From Bacteroidetes bacterium HGW-Bacteroidetes-16 (GTDB lineage: Bacteria > Bacteroidota > Bacteroidia > Bacteroidales > F082), in assembly GCA_002840975.1 (NCBI GenBank), contig PHDN01000015.1, forward strand, positions 148,326 through 186,264: a stretch of 37,939 nt of DNA. Direction: 5' to 3'. A program made the translations under genes and the position numbers. Below, in pieces: positions 26,059 through 33,097 of this stretch. The notes under the pieces were generated by a model. The model made no database searches, had not been told where the DNA came from, and saw only the letters and a program-made list of their open reading frames with translations. Every line of letters starts with the position of its first letter. Position 1 is the first letter of the stretch.

Positions 26059-26167
26059 CTAAATGAGGAATTCCATCACTATATAGCATCATAAGAAGAA
26101 ATTATGGCGAAAATGAGTATAATGCAATTAAAAATGGGGATGGAGTTGGTTTAGTTGTCCTTTTTTT

Positions 26168-26175
26168 TATTTTTG
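26168..26175 (+). promoter_or_regulatory. Promoter of tRNA-Met
   Basis: TATTTTTG followed by CACCC, with TTG exactly 19 nt upstream (26146-26148). This is the best match to the Bacteroidota promoter consensus in the window, 12 nt before the mature tRNA. Confidence 0.7.
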
Positions 26176-26187
26176 CACCCTCAAATC

Positions 26188-26261
26188 GGCGGGGTAGCTC
26201 AGTTGGTTAGAGCGTCGGATTCATAACCCGGAGGTCTCGAGTTCAATTCTCGATCCCGCTA
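26188..26261 (+). tRNA. tRNA-Met (CAT anticodon)
   Basis: A 74-nt cloverleaf: acceptor GGCGGGG pairing with TCCCGCT (G-T at both ends), D arm GCTCAGTTGGTTAGAGC, anticodon loop TTCATAA, and T arm TCGAG-TTCAATT-CTCGA. An A-C mismatch closes the anticodon stem at 31/39. The 3' CCA is not encoded and would be added by a tRNA nucleotidyltransferase, for which a candidate gene lies at 31616. The initiator-type GGG/CCC anticodon stem is absent, so an elongator Met is likely; a lysidine-modified Ile2 cannot be fully excluded. Confidence 0.93.
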
Positions 26262-26263
26262 CA

Positions 26264-26298
26264 AAAAGTCCTTTAAACCATTGGTTTAAAGGACTTTT
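26264..26298 (+). terminator. Terminator of tRNA-Met
   Basis: A perfect 16-bp inverted repeat (AAAAGTCCTTTAAACC with its complement) surrounds a 3-nt loop and ends in TTTT. It starts 2 nt after the tRNA. Its A-rich left flank makes it potentially bidirectional, so it may also end the minus-strand gene at 26344. Confidence 0.85.
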
Positions 26299-26343
26299 GT
26301 CATTTTATGCTTTTCACAAGTTTTTTATTAAAAACACAAGTAG

Positions 26344-27432
26344 TTAAAAATCAAGCTCATCAGCCCAATTAAGCAGGGTATTTTTATCATTGGCAGGAAG
26401 AGCCATGAGTATGATATACATATCATGGTTGTTATATTTAATCAGTAGCGCATTGGTGGTTGTTCCATCTTCTTCTAATAATCCATAGCGCATGGTGCGG
26501 CCAAGATGGGTAAATTCTTCAAAACCGGAAAATTCATTTTCCTGACTATCCACATTTTCCATGGAAGTGGCAACCACGGTTACCATTTGGTTCATCCCTT
26601 TCATGTATAAAGCAAAATGTTGTCCTTCCTGATTCAGGATCATTCCACGGGAATATCCCACCGGATTAAAAGCGAGCACCACCTTCTTAAAGTCTTCAAA
26701 TGGATAGGAAACCGCCACAACATCCATTTCTTCATCATTGCCATTTTTCAGTTCATTTCCTATGTATTCGCCGTTTTCGTCATAGGTTCCCGTCATTAAA
26801 TCATGCGTTATCTGGGTGAGGTCCTCTATCACAATTCCTTTTGGTGGTTTGAACTTACCGGGTGGAATGAGAATGTTCTCTTCAAATTTTACAGCAATTT
26901 CATTTGCTTCGATGCCCAAAACCTTACCTTGCGATTTTAGCGTTATACCTTCATAAATCCATGATTTAGTGCCCATAACTTCCACAATATCGCATGTTTT
27001 GCCAAGTATCATTTCCGTGCCCACAAGGTTGCCTCCCATGCTGTTCAGGAGGTTCTTTCCCATTTCTTTTCGCTCGTCTTCAGTCATTTGGCTTATGAGC
27101 TGCTGGTTCAGGTCGTAAAACTCATTTTTCATTTTTGTGCCTGTTTTATCTAACAGATCAATGTGATACACCTCCGTGCCTGTTATAATGACAAGTTTAT
27201 GTTCTGTGGATTCACTCTTTACACCAAGCATGATTGTCACCCTTTTCACCTTGGTTTCCTCATACGAATTGTAGCCGTAATCGTTGAACCAAACACTTTT
27301 AATACCGGTTATATTTCCTGTGAGTTTGTACTCTATGTGCCCTGATTTCACTGCAAAGCGGTTTGATGTCTGAGCGAAGATTCCAAGCATCAGCAGGTTA
27401 AATACGCTTAAAAGCGCCATCATTTTATTCAT
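26344..27432 (-). CDS. Exported protein of unknown function
   Basis: A 362-aa protein with an N-terminal signal peptide (MNKMMALLSVFNLLMLGIFAQ). The mature part begins with a beta-rich region (SGHIEYKLTGNITGIKSVWFNDYGYNSYEETK) and has IYEGITLKSQG and FEENILIPPGKFKPPKGI, which resemble DUF4412-type periplasmic proteins of Bacteroidota. The second half (about 230-362) looks like a separate compact domain. One Cys (GKTCDIVEV) is visible and there is no catalytic motif. It stands alone with a putative promoter about 110 bp upstream. Function unknown. Confidence 0.8.
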   Translation of the reverse strand: MNKMMALLSVFNLLMLGIFAQTSNRFAVKSGHIEYKLTGNITGIKSVWFNDYGYNSYEETKVKRVTIMLGVKSESTEHKLVIITGTEVYHIDLLDKTGTKMKNEFYDLNQQLISQMTEDERKEMGKNLLNSMGGNLVGTEMILGKTCDIVEVMGTKSWIYEGITLKSQGKVLGIEANEIAVKFEENILIPPGKFKPPKGIVIEDLTQITHDLMTGTYDENGEYIGNELKNGNDEEMDVVAVSYPFEDFKKVVLAFNPVGYSRGMILNQEGQHFALYMKGMNQMVTVVATSMENVDSQENEFSGFEEFTHLGRTMRYGLLEEDGTTTNALLIKYNNHDMYIILMALPANDKNTLLNWADELDF

Positions 27433-27748
27433 CCTGAATTTTCAAAATAGACCTTACTACACTTTAAATTACGTACCAAAGGATTATTTCTGTCAAATCA
27501 CCATGTGCCGTAATCAATTGTTTACTGGTTAATTGCGTGCAAAAATAGTAAATTTGAGAATTTGATTTTAATTTAATTTTACTTGCTTTAATTTATTTTA
27601 CTGAGTTAGAATTTATTATCCGGATGAAGGGTCGATTACTTTTAAACGGCTGTTAAAAAAATGTTATTTCTTGTTTACTTGTTTTGATATGTGGTTGAAT
27701 TGCTGTTATTTTGTCGCCTATTTATAATAATTCTAAATTATAGCAAAA
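27433..27748. other. Divergent spacer with overlapping promoter boxes
   Basis: These 316 bp separate two divergent genes for exported proteins. TATTTTTG on the minus strand (27547-27540) and TAAATTTG on the plus strand (27549-27556) lie back to back, which could tie the two promoters together. A second weaker plus-strand candidate, TTATTTTG, lies near 27709. The spacer is very AT-rich, and I see no ORF, RNA or repeat in it. Confidence 0.45.
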
Positions 27749-28819
27749 ATGAAAAAGTTTTACCAATTTCTAATTGTTCTCTCATTGCCGGTATCGTTGA
27801 TGCTTTATAGCTATTCAACCGGAAGTCCGGGAGGTAAAACCGGTTCTCCCGGCGATGGGGGTTCAACCTGTACAGATTGCCACGCCGGAACGGCTCAATC
27901 TCAATCTTCATGGATTACATCCACCATTCCTTTTTCCGGTTATACTCCGGGTGAAACTTATCAGGTAACCGCTACCGGTGTTCATCCAGGTGTGGTAAAA
28001 TTTGGTTTTGAGCTCACTTCTGAAAATGTGTTTGGTACAAAAATCGGAACCTTCGTCATTACAGACGCCACTCGTACACAATTAGCCAATGGTGGTAAGT
28101 CAGTAACCCATAAGTTAGCTGGTACCACCCCCACGGGGAACTCCAATACCTGGACGGTGGATTGGACTGCTCCTGCCTCGGGTACCGTGCGTTTTTATGC
28201 CGCGTTTAATGCGGCCAATGGCAATGGTAACAACAATGGTGATATCATCTATACCTCATCACTTACAGTGAATGAATTGATATTAAATCCTGCAATTACC
28301 GGTGTAGACCCGGATCATGCTCCCCTTGATTTCAATGGTGATCTCAGCATTTCAGGGCAAGATACCGATTGGCAAAATGGTGTGTCTAACGTTCGGTTTG
28401 TTTATCACAATGATCCAGGGGTGTTTTTCGAAGCCGTTGGAATTACCGTCCAGAGCAACACGGAGCTCACCGTTTCAGTCACAATTGCTAATAATTTAAC
28501 CATTGGGTCGTACGATGTTTGGGTAGATGACCTGGTGCTGGAAAACGGGTTTATGGTCGATCAACTCGATGGTGTTGAGACTTTCGATCTTGTAAAGAGC
28601 CTGGAGCTGTATCCCAATCCGGCAGCTGATTTTCTCACTGTTAAAGTTCCACAAGGTGCTGACATCAGCGTGGTGGATATGCAAGGACGTTTGATGATGA
28701 ACTTTTTAGCTCATCAACAGTCGATTCAATTGGATGTGACGGGTTTTATCCCTGGGTATTATTTCTTAACTGTTCAGATGAACGGAGAAACGACCACCCG
28801 AAAATGGCTTAAAAAGTAA
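27749..28819 (+). CDS. T9SS-secreted protein with c-heme motif and choice-of-anchor-V-like domain
   Basis: A 356-aa protein. A signal peptide (MKKFYQFLIVLSLPVSLM) is followed by a Gly-rich stretch and a c-type heme motif CTDCH (Cys41, Cys44, His45). Next is a beta domain (about 50-175; GETYQVTATGVHPGVVKFGFEL) like the reelin-related choice-of-anchor V domain, then an IPT/Ig-like beta domain. The C-terminus from about 285 is a type IX sorting domain: LELYPNPAADFLTV, DMQGRLM, GYYFLTVQMNG and a basic end KWLKK. It is predicted to be exported to the cell surface by the T9SS. A surface electron-transfer or redox role is possible but unproven. Confidence 0.88.
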   Translation: MKKFYQFLIVLSLPVSLMLYSYSTGSPGGKTGSPGDGGSTCTDCHAGTAQSQSSWITSTIPFSGYTPGETYQVTATGVHPGVVKFGFELTSENVFGTKIGTFVITDATRTQLANGGKSVTHKLAGTTPTGNSNTWTVDWTAPASGTVRFYAAFNAANGNGNNNGDIIYTSSLTVNELILNPAITGVDPDHAPLDFNGDLSISGQDTDWQNGVSNVRFVYHNDPGVFFEAVGITVQSNTELTVSVTIANNLTIGSYDVWVDDLVLENGFMVDQLDGVETFDLVKSLELYPNPAADFLTVKVPQGADISVVDMQGRLMMNFLAHQQSIQLDVTGFIPGYYFLTVQMNGETTTRKWLKK

Positions 28820-28853
28820 GCCCATCGGAGAATGCTTCAAAATTATTCAACAG

Positions 28854-28894
28854 CCATCCCGACTATGTATAAACATAACATAAAGTTGGGATGG
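28854..28894 (+). terminator. Terminator after the T9SS protein
   Basis: CCATCCCGAC and GTTGGGATGG form a 10-bp stem with one G-T pair and a 21-nt loop, followed by TTTGTTTTGTTG. It begins about 35 nt after the stop codon. Confidence 0.6.
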
Positions 28895-28916
28895 TTTGTT
28901 TTGTTGAGCTTTTTTT

Positions 28917-28924
28917 TAACTTTG
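28917..28924 (+). promoter_or_regulatory. Promoter of the zinc-ribbon gene
   Basis: TAACTTTG with TTTG 18 nt upstream (28895-28898) fits the Bacteroidota consensus. It ends 16 nt before the ATG at 28941. Confidence 0.6.
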
Positions 28925-28940
28925 GTGCAAAAACAAGGTT

Positions 28941-29294
28941 ATGGAACATGCATGTTTGGAGTGTGGAACAAGACTTTTAGGTCGGATCGATAAAAAATTC
29001 TGTAACGATCAGTGTCGGAATGCATATCACAACAGGGAAAACCGAGATGATGATTCATTTATCAGGAATATTAACAGCATCTTGCGTAAAAACAGAAATA
29101 TTCTGAAAGAGCTGACTCCTGATGGAAAATCTAAGGTGAAAAAACATCAGATGGAACAACACGGGTATAACTTTAAGTATTTCACCCATGTATATAAAAC
29201 CAAGGAAAAGCGGGTTTATTACTTTTGTTACGAGCATGGGTATCTTCCGCTAGAAGATGATTATTTTGCCTTGGTGGTCAACAAGGAGATATAA
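28941..29294 (+). CDS. Small zinc-ribbon protein of unknown function
   Basis: A 117-aa basic cytoplasmic protein. The N-terminus holds a treble-clef or zinc-ribbon module, CLECGTRLLGRIDKKFCNDQC, with four Cys as CxxC and CxxxC, followed by RNAYHNR. The rest is basic and helical (SILRKNRNILKELTPDGK) and ends in an aromatic beta section (YNFKYFTHVYKTKEKRVYYFCYEHGY). Similar orphan proteins occur widely in Bacteroidota, and a nucleic-acid-binding role is a reasonable guess. A strong promoter and terminator make it a single-gene unit. Confidence 0.85.
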   Translation: MEHACLECGTRLLGRIDKKFCNDQCRNAYHNRENRDDDSFIRNINSILRKNRNILKELTPDGKSKVKKHQMEQHGYNFKYFTHVYKTKEKRVYYFCYEHGYLPLEDDYFALVVNKEI

Positions 29295-29299
29295 AAAAG

Positions 29300-29319
29300 G
29301 CCCGGGACGAATTCCAGGC
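29300..29319. terminator. Bidirectional terminator between convergent genes
   Basis: GCCCGGGA and TTCCAGGC form an 8-bp stem with one mismatch and a CGAA loop. AAAAAA lies on the left and GTTTTA on the right, so it can serve both the zinc-ribbon gene and the HD gene. Confidence 0.6.
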
Positions 29320-29341
29320 GTTTTATTGAAAATGAATTAAC

Positions 29342-29893
29342 CTAAACAATTAACCTTTCCTTAAAAGGCAGAAAAGTCATAAAATCAGCATGGTGCACCA
29401 GGTAGGCTTCGGTGGTTCTTTTGACCATATTGCCTTCACCGGCATGTGTTGCGATGATGTGACAGACTTCTGCCGGAACACCGGCTTCCTCGGCAAGACT
29501 AACTCCTGAGAACGGGTGACGCAGGTATTTTCCGTAAGACCCCTGGACAGCTTTGCCGTGGTCGTCGAGTTCGTATTCGAGTAATTTACCCACATCGGCC
29601 AATATGGCTCCTGCCACCAATACATCAATATCCACAGGCAATTCGCCATGATACATGGCATTGATTTTATCACCCGCATCTTTGGCGATATGCACCACCG
29701 AACGCTTGTGGTCCATGAAGGTAACTTTCAGGTCGGGTCCACACAGAAGCGTAAATGGAATCCTGTTCAGGTCATCAGAAGTTAATACGCTTTTTTTGAG
29801 CGCCAACTCCCAGGTTTTGGCAGTTTGCTCCCTTAATTCCTTATTTTGAATCCAATCCAACTCAGGCCACAGTTGATGCACTTTTTTATCCAT
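29342..29893 (-). CDS. HD-domain protein lacking the HD signature histidine
   Basis: A 183-aa cytoplasmic protein with the helical HD/HDIG fold. The expected order of metal ligands is visible in part: His68 (VVHIAKDAG), the signature region GAILADVGKLLEY with Ala99-Asp100 where His-Asp is usual, then His126 (YLRHPFSG), His150 (ATHAGEG) and Asp170 (VHHADF). Most HD phosphohydrolases need the His-Asp pair for their metal, so this may be inactive, use another metal arrangement, or belong to a subfamily that lacks it. It ends near the terminator at 29300 and lies 33 bp downstream of the dehydrogenase gene, probably co-transcribed with it. Confidence 0.82.
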   Translation of the reverse strand: MDKKVHQLWPELDWIQNKELREQTAKTWELALKKSVLTSDDLNRIPFTLLCGPDLKVTFMDHKRSVVHIAKDAGDKINAMYHGELPVDIDVLVAGAILADVGKLLEYELDDHGKAVQGSYGKYLRHPFSGVSLAEEAGVPAEVCHIIATHAGEGNMVKRTTEAYLVHHADFMTFLPFKERLIV

Positions 29894-29926
29894 ACCTTTA
29901 TATGCTATTGATCTGGTTTATCTAAA

Positions 29927-31126
29927 TTATAGTTTCGCGATAATGGCATCTGACATTTGTTTGGTGGAAGCGGCTCCGTGTTCGATCACATCGGCTTTCC
30001 CACGCATTTTCATCATGTCATAGGTGCGCACCTTACCTTCGGCAATTACTTCAGCAATCGCCTTGCGTATTTTGGCTGCCCGGGCATTTTCGTCAATGAA
30101 ATCGAGCATCATACAGGCCGATTCAATCATCGCGATTGGATTAACAATGGAAACGGGATAATCAGCATATTTAGGTGCTGATCCATGTGTGGGTTCGAAA
30201 ACGCCAATACCACTGTCGTTGAATTGTGCCGAACAGGCAAATCCAAGTCCGCCAATGAGTCCTGCAAAACCATCCGATGCGATGTCGCCAAACATATTAC
30301 CCGCCACAATTACGCCATAATCTTCAGGATTTTTGGTCAGCCACATCATCTGTGCGTCAATATTGGTGTTCCATAACTCAATATTGGGATAGTCGGCTTT
30401 TTGCATCTGCTGGGCCATTTTGTACATCATACCGGAAGTTTCCCTGATGACGTTTGGCTTTTCGCAAACAGTAACCGATTTATAATTGTATTTTTTTGCG
30501 TGCTCAAAAGCGGCACGCAGGATGCGCTCTGTGGCTTTTTTGGTGAAAATACGTGTAGATATTGAAATTTCTTCCTTCCGGGTAGCACCAAAGTTTTTCA
30601 CAAACTTAGGATGTGTTAACAGTGCCTCATATACTTGTGCCGGAGGATTCGACCATTCTACCCCACCATAAAGGCCTTCTGTATTCTGACGGAAGATCAC
30701 TACATCCACAACGGGTTCTTCTATCGTGTTGCCAACCCCGCGGCGGACAAAGTTCAGTGGGTTGCCGGTATAAGAATGGCATGGTCTAATGCAAATATCC
30801 AGGTTGAAGTGTTGTCTTAATCCAACAATTGGCGAGGAATATACCAGTTTTTTTTCCTTTAGTTCAGGGGCCAGTTCCTCAAATGCCGCATCTTTTGGTT
30901 TTGAAGTAATTGCGCCAAAGAGGGCTATTTTGTGTTTTTCAAGTAATTTTATGGTGCGTTCAGGAAGTGGATTTCCTTCGGTTTTCCAAAATTCCCATCC
31001 AATATCACCGTTAACATATTCTGCTTCAAATCCGGCGGCATCAAGCACCCTGATGGCTTCATCTAAAACCGCTTTACCAATACCGTCGCCCGGAAGGGCT
31101 ACAATTGTTCTTTTTGCCATAGTCAT
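29927..31126 (-). CDS. Isocitrate/isopropylmalate-family NAD-dependent dehydrogenase
   Basis: A 399-aa beta-decarboxylating dehydrogenase, for which isocitrate dehydrogenase is the best guess. PGDGIGKAV opens the fold. The substrate region SSPIVGLRQHFNLDICIRP keeps Ser98, Arg104 and Arg114, the equivalents of E. coli Icd Ser113, Arg119 and Arg129, but has Ile100 in place of Asn115. NTEGLYGGVEW, the GNMFGDIASDGFAGL motif (metal Asp) and EPTHGSAPKYAD follow. The Ser favours isocitrate, while the missing Asn leaves homoisocitrate or a related acid open. Two ATGs (31126 and 31120) are possible starts. It is followed by the HD gene on the same strand. Confidence 0.85.
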   Translation of the reverse strand: MTMAKRTIVALPGDGIGKAVLDEAIRVLDAAGFEAEYVNGDIGWEFWKTEGNPLPERTIKLLEKHKIALFGAITSKPKDAAFEELAPELKEKKLVYSSPIVGLRQHFNLDICIRPCHSYTGNPLNFVRRGVGNTIEEPVVDVVIFRQNTEGLYGGVEWSNPPAQVYEALLTHPKFVKNFGATRKEEISISTRIFTKKATERILRAAFEHAKKYNYKSVTVCEKPNVIRETSGMMYKMAQQMQKADYPNIELWNTNIDAQMMWLTKNPEDYGVIVAGNMFGDIASDGFAGLIGGLGFACSAQFNDSGIGVFEPTHGSAPKYADYPVSIVNPIAMIESACMMLDFIDENARAAKIRKAIAEVIAEGKVRTYDMMKMRGKADVIEHGAASTKQMSDAIIAKL

Positions 31127-31242
31127 TCAAATTATCAGGTTAGTATCTGAAGCAGCAAATATACGAAGGTAAAGGATTCTTCAGTTGACCTTGATTACAA
31201 AAATGGTGGGTTTTGGTATTTTTGAGTGATTATAAATAAGGG

Positions 31243-31534
31243 GGTAGGCAGGAAAGTTCAAAGTTTAAAGTTAAGAGTTTAAGGTTACCTATCTGCCTGA
31301 TTTCCTGCCAGCAGGTAGTCAGGAAAGGTGAGATTATCCTTTATTTCGATAGACTTAGATTGAAATCTCAGGTCACATTGTTGGTTATGCTTATGGCATT
31401 GTAAAAGTGCAAAGGGCGTACACGTACAATTTGCGATGGAATTTATATCATGCAGACAGATGGCACCCGGTAAATAGAACTCACAGGAAAATATCCTGAC
31501 CAACTTATAACTAAATTTCACTTTCCTGCCTACC
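31243..31534. repeat. MITE-like block with 15-bp terminal inverted repeats
   Basis: GGTAGGCAGGAAAGT at 31243-31257 is repeated as its exact complement at 31520-31534, 262 bp apart. Inside, 31296-31325 contains further CCTGCC/GCAGG palindromes. Directly outside the right end lies TACCGGCCAGGTA, another short palindrome. The form is that of a small non-autonomous mobile element or remnant. No target duplication is obvious, and no transposase is present. Confidence 0.4.
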
Positions 31535-31602
31535 GGCCAGGTAGGTAACTTTAGGCACTTTTAACTCCCTTCCCATCCCGGTTCACTATAGGCACTTTTT
31601 AT

Positions 31603-31610
31603 TATTTTTG
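31603..31610 (+). promoter_or_regulatory. Promoter box of the cca-miaA unit
   Basis: TATTTTTG lies only 5 nt before the ATG at 31616, so the transcript would begin at or next to the start codon: a leaderless or nearly leaderless mRNA. Confidence 0.5.
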
Positions 31611-31615
31611 CATCT

Positions 31616-33097
31616 ATGTTAAACTATGCTGATCGGTTAAATCATGGTTTTTTCAAAACCATTTCACAGGTATGTACACAGATGAATGTGAAGGCCTTTG
31701 TGATTGGTGGTTTTGTACGCGATATTGTGCTCGGACGACCATCTAAGGATGTTGATGTTGTGGTGTTGGGGAGTGGAATTGCTGTGGCCTCAAAAGTAGC
31801 TGAGGCACTGGGGGCAGGAGCGCATGCTAAGTATTTTAAGAGTTTTGGAACTGCCATGGTCAGGGATGGAGATTGGGTGATCGAGTTCGTGGGTGCTCGT
31901 CGTGAATCGTACCGGACCAATTCCCGCAAACCCATCGTGGAAAATGGCAGTTTGTCAGATGATCAAAACCGGCGTGATTTTACTATTAATGCGCTGTCGT
32001 TGAGCTTGCAATCAAAGGATTTCGGGAATTTGCTGGATCCTTTTAATGGTATCAGCGATATTGAAGATAAAGTGATTCGTACGCCTCTTGATCCTGACAT
32101 TACATTCTCAGATGATCCACTAAGGATGATGCGTGCTATCAGGTTTGCCACACAATTGAATTTTACAATCGATAAAAACACCTTCGAAGCCATTGGTCGC
32201 AATAAAAATAGAATCCGCATTATTTCCCAGGAACGGGTGATTGATGAAATGAACCTGATCGTGATGGCTAAAAAACCATCAGTAGGTTTTAGGTTGCTTG
32301 AAGAAACCGGGTTGTTGGGTCTTATTTTTCCCCAGTTTGTTGCGCTCAAAGGAGTGGAGATGATGAATGGCATGGCTCACAAGGATAATTTCTATCATAC
32401 ATTGGAGGTGCTTGATAACTTGTGCGAAAAATCAGATAACCTGTGGTTGCGTTGGAGTGCCGTTTTGCACGACATTGCTAAACCTGTTACCAAGCGATTT
32501 GAACCGAAAATAGGCTGGACCTTTCACGGACATGAATTTATTGGCGCCAAAATGGTTCCGGGCATCTTTAAGCAACTCAAGTTGCCCCAAAACGAAAAGT
32601 TAAAATACGTGCAAAAGATGGTGCAGCTGCACTTACGTCCCATTGTACTTGCCCAGGAAATAGTAACCGATTCTGCCATACGCCGCTTGCTTTTTGATGC
32701 CGGCGATGATATCGACGATTTGATGATGTTGTGCGATGCCGATATCACCTCTAAAAATGAAGTCAAGGTGAAACGGTATCTTAAAAATTTTCAGCTGGTC
32801 CGTCAGAAGCTGAAAGAGGTAGAAGCCAAGGATAAAATTAGAAACTGGCAGCCTCCCGTTACCGGTGAAGCCATCATGGAGACTTTTGGGCTCAACCCTT
32901 CAAAAATCGTTGGCGATTTAAAATCAATTATCCGCGAAGCCATTTTGGACGGCGAAATTGGTAACAATTTTGAGGAAGCCTATGCTTTTTTGCTTGAGGA
33001 AGGAAAAAAGAAAAAACTTCACCTAAAGAATCTGGTCAACCCACCGGTAAAAATTATTCCCATTCCTGATCCAATTGATGGCACTCCAAACCAATAA
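31616..33097 (+). CDS. CCA tRNA nucleotidyltransferase / polyA polymerase-type enzyme with HD domain
   Basis: Adds or repairs the 3' CCA end of tRNA; the tRNA-Met in this window lacks an encoded CCA and would need it. The protein is 493 aa. The class II nucleotidyltransferase head shows VIGGFVRDIVLGRPSKDVDVVVLG (DxD metal site) and DFTINALS. DDPLRMMRAIRFATQLNF is the neck. The central HD domain shows WSAVLHDIAKPVTKRF and HGHEFIGAKM. The C-terminus (about 420-493) is a helical tail. The head plus HD layout matches Bacteroidota CCA enzymes. The reading frame overlaps miaA by 20 nt. Confidence 0.92.
   Translation: MLNYADRLNHGFFKTISQVCTQMNVKAFVIGGFVRDIVLGRPSKDVDVVVLGSGIAVASKVAEALGAGAHAKYFKSFGTAMVRDGDWVIEFVGARRESYRTNSRKPIVENGSLSDDQNRRDFTINALSLSLQSKDFGNLLDPFNGISDIEDKVIRTPLDPDITFSDDPLRMMRAIRFATQLNFTIDKNTFEAIGRNKNRIRIISQERVIDEMNLIVMAKKPSVGFRLLEETGLLGLIFPQFVALKGVEMMNGMAHKDNFYHTLEVLDNLCEKSDNLWLRWSAVLHDIAKPVTKRFEPKIGWTFHGHEFIGAKMVPGIFKQLKLPQNEKLKYVQKMVQLHLRPIVLAQEIVTDSAIRRLLFDAGDDIDDLMMLCDADITSKNEVKVKRYLKNFQLVRQKLKEVEAKDKIRNWQPPVTGEAIMETFGLNPSKIVGDLKSIIREAILDGEIGNNFEEAYAFLLEEGKKKKLHLKNLVNPPVKIIPIPDPIDGTPNQ

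Larger units (their letters stand above)
31127..31615. other. 489-bp spacer containing repeat-like DNA
   Basis: No convincing gene. Most of the interval is the inverted-repeat-bounded block described separately (31243-31534). To its right are two direct copies of TAGGCACTTTT (31552 and 31589) and a promoter box for the next gene. A 78-codon minus-strand ORF inside the block has no recognisable features and is probably not coding. Confidence 0.5.

Noticed and set aside
31285-31521. 78-codon minus-strand ORF in the spacer before the CCA-enzyme gene
   Set aside because: It lies inside the inverted-repeat block, has no recognisable domain and no promoter box, and reads like translated repeat sequence.
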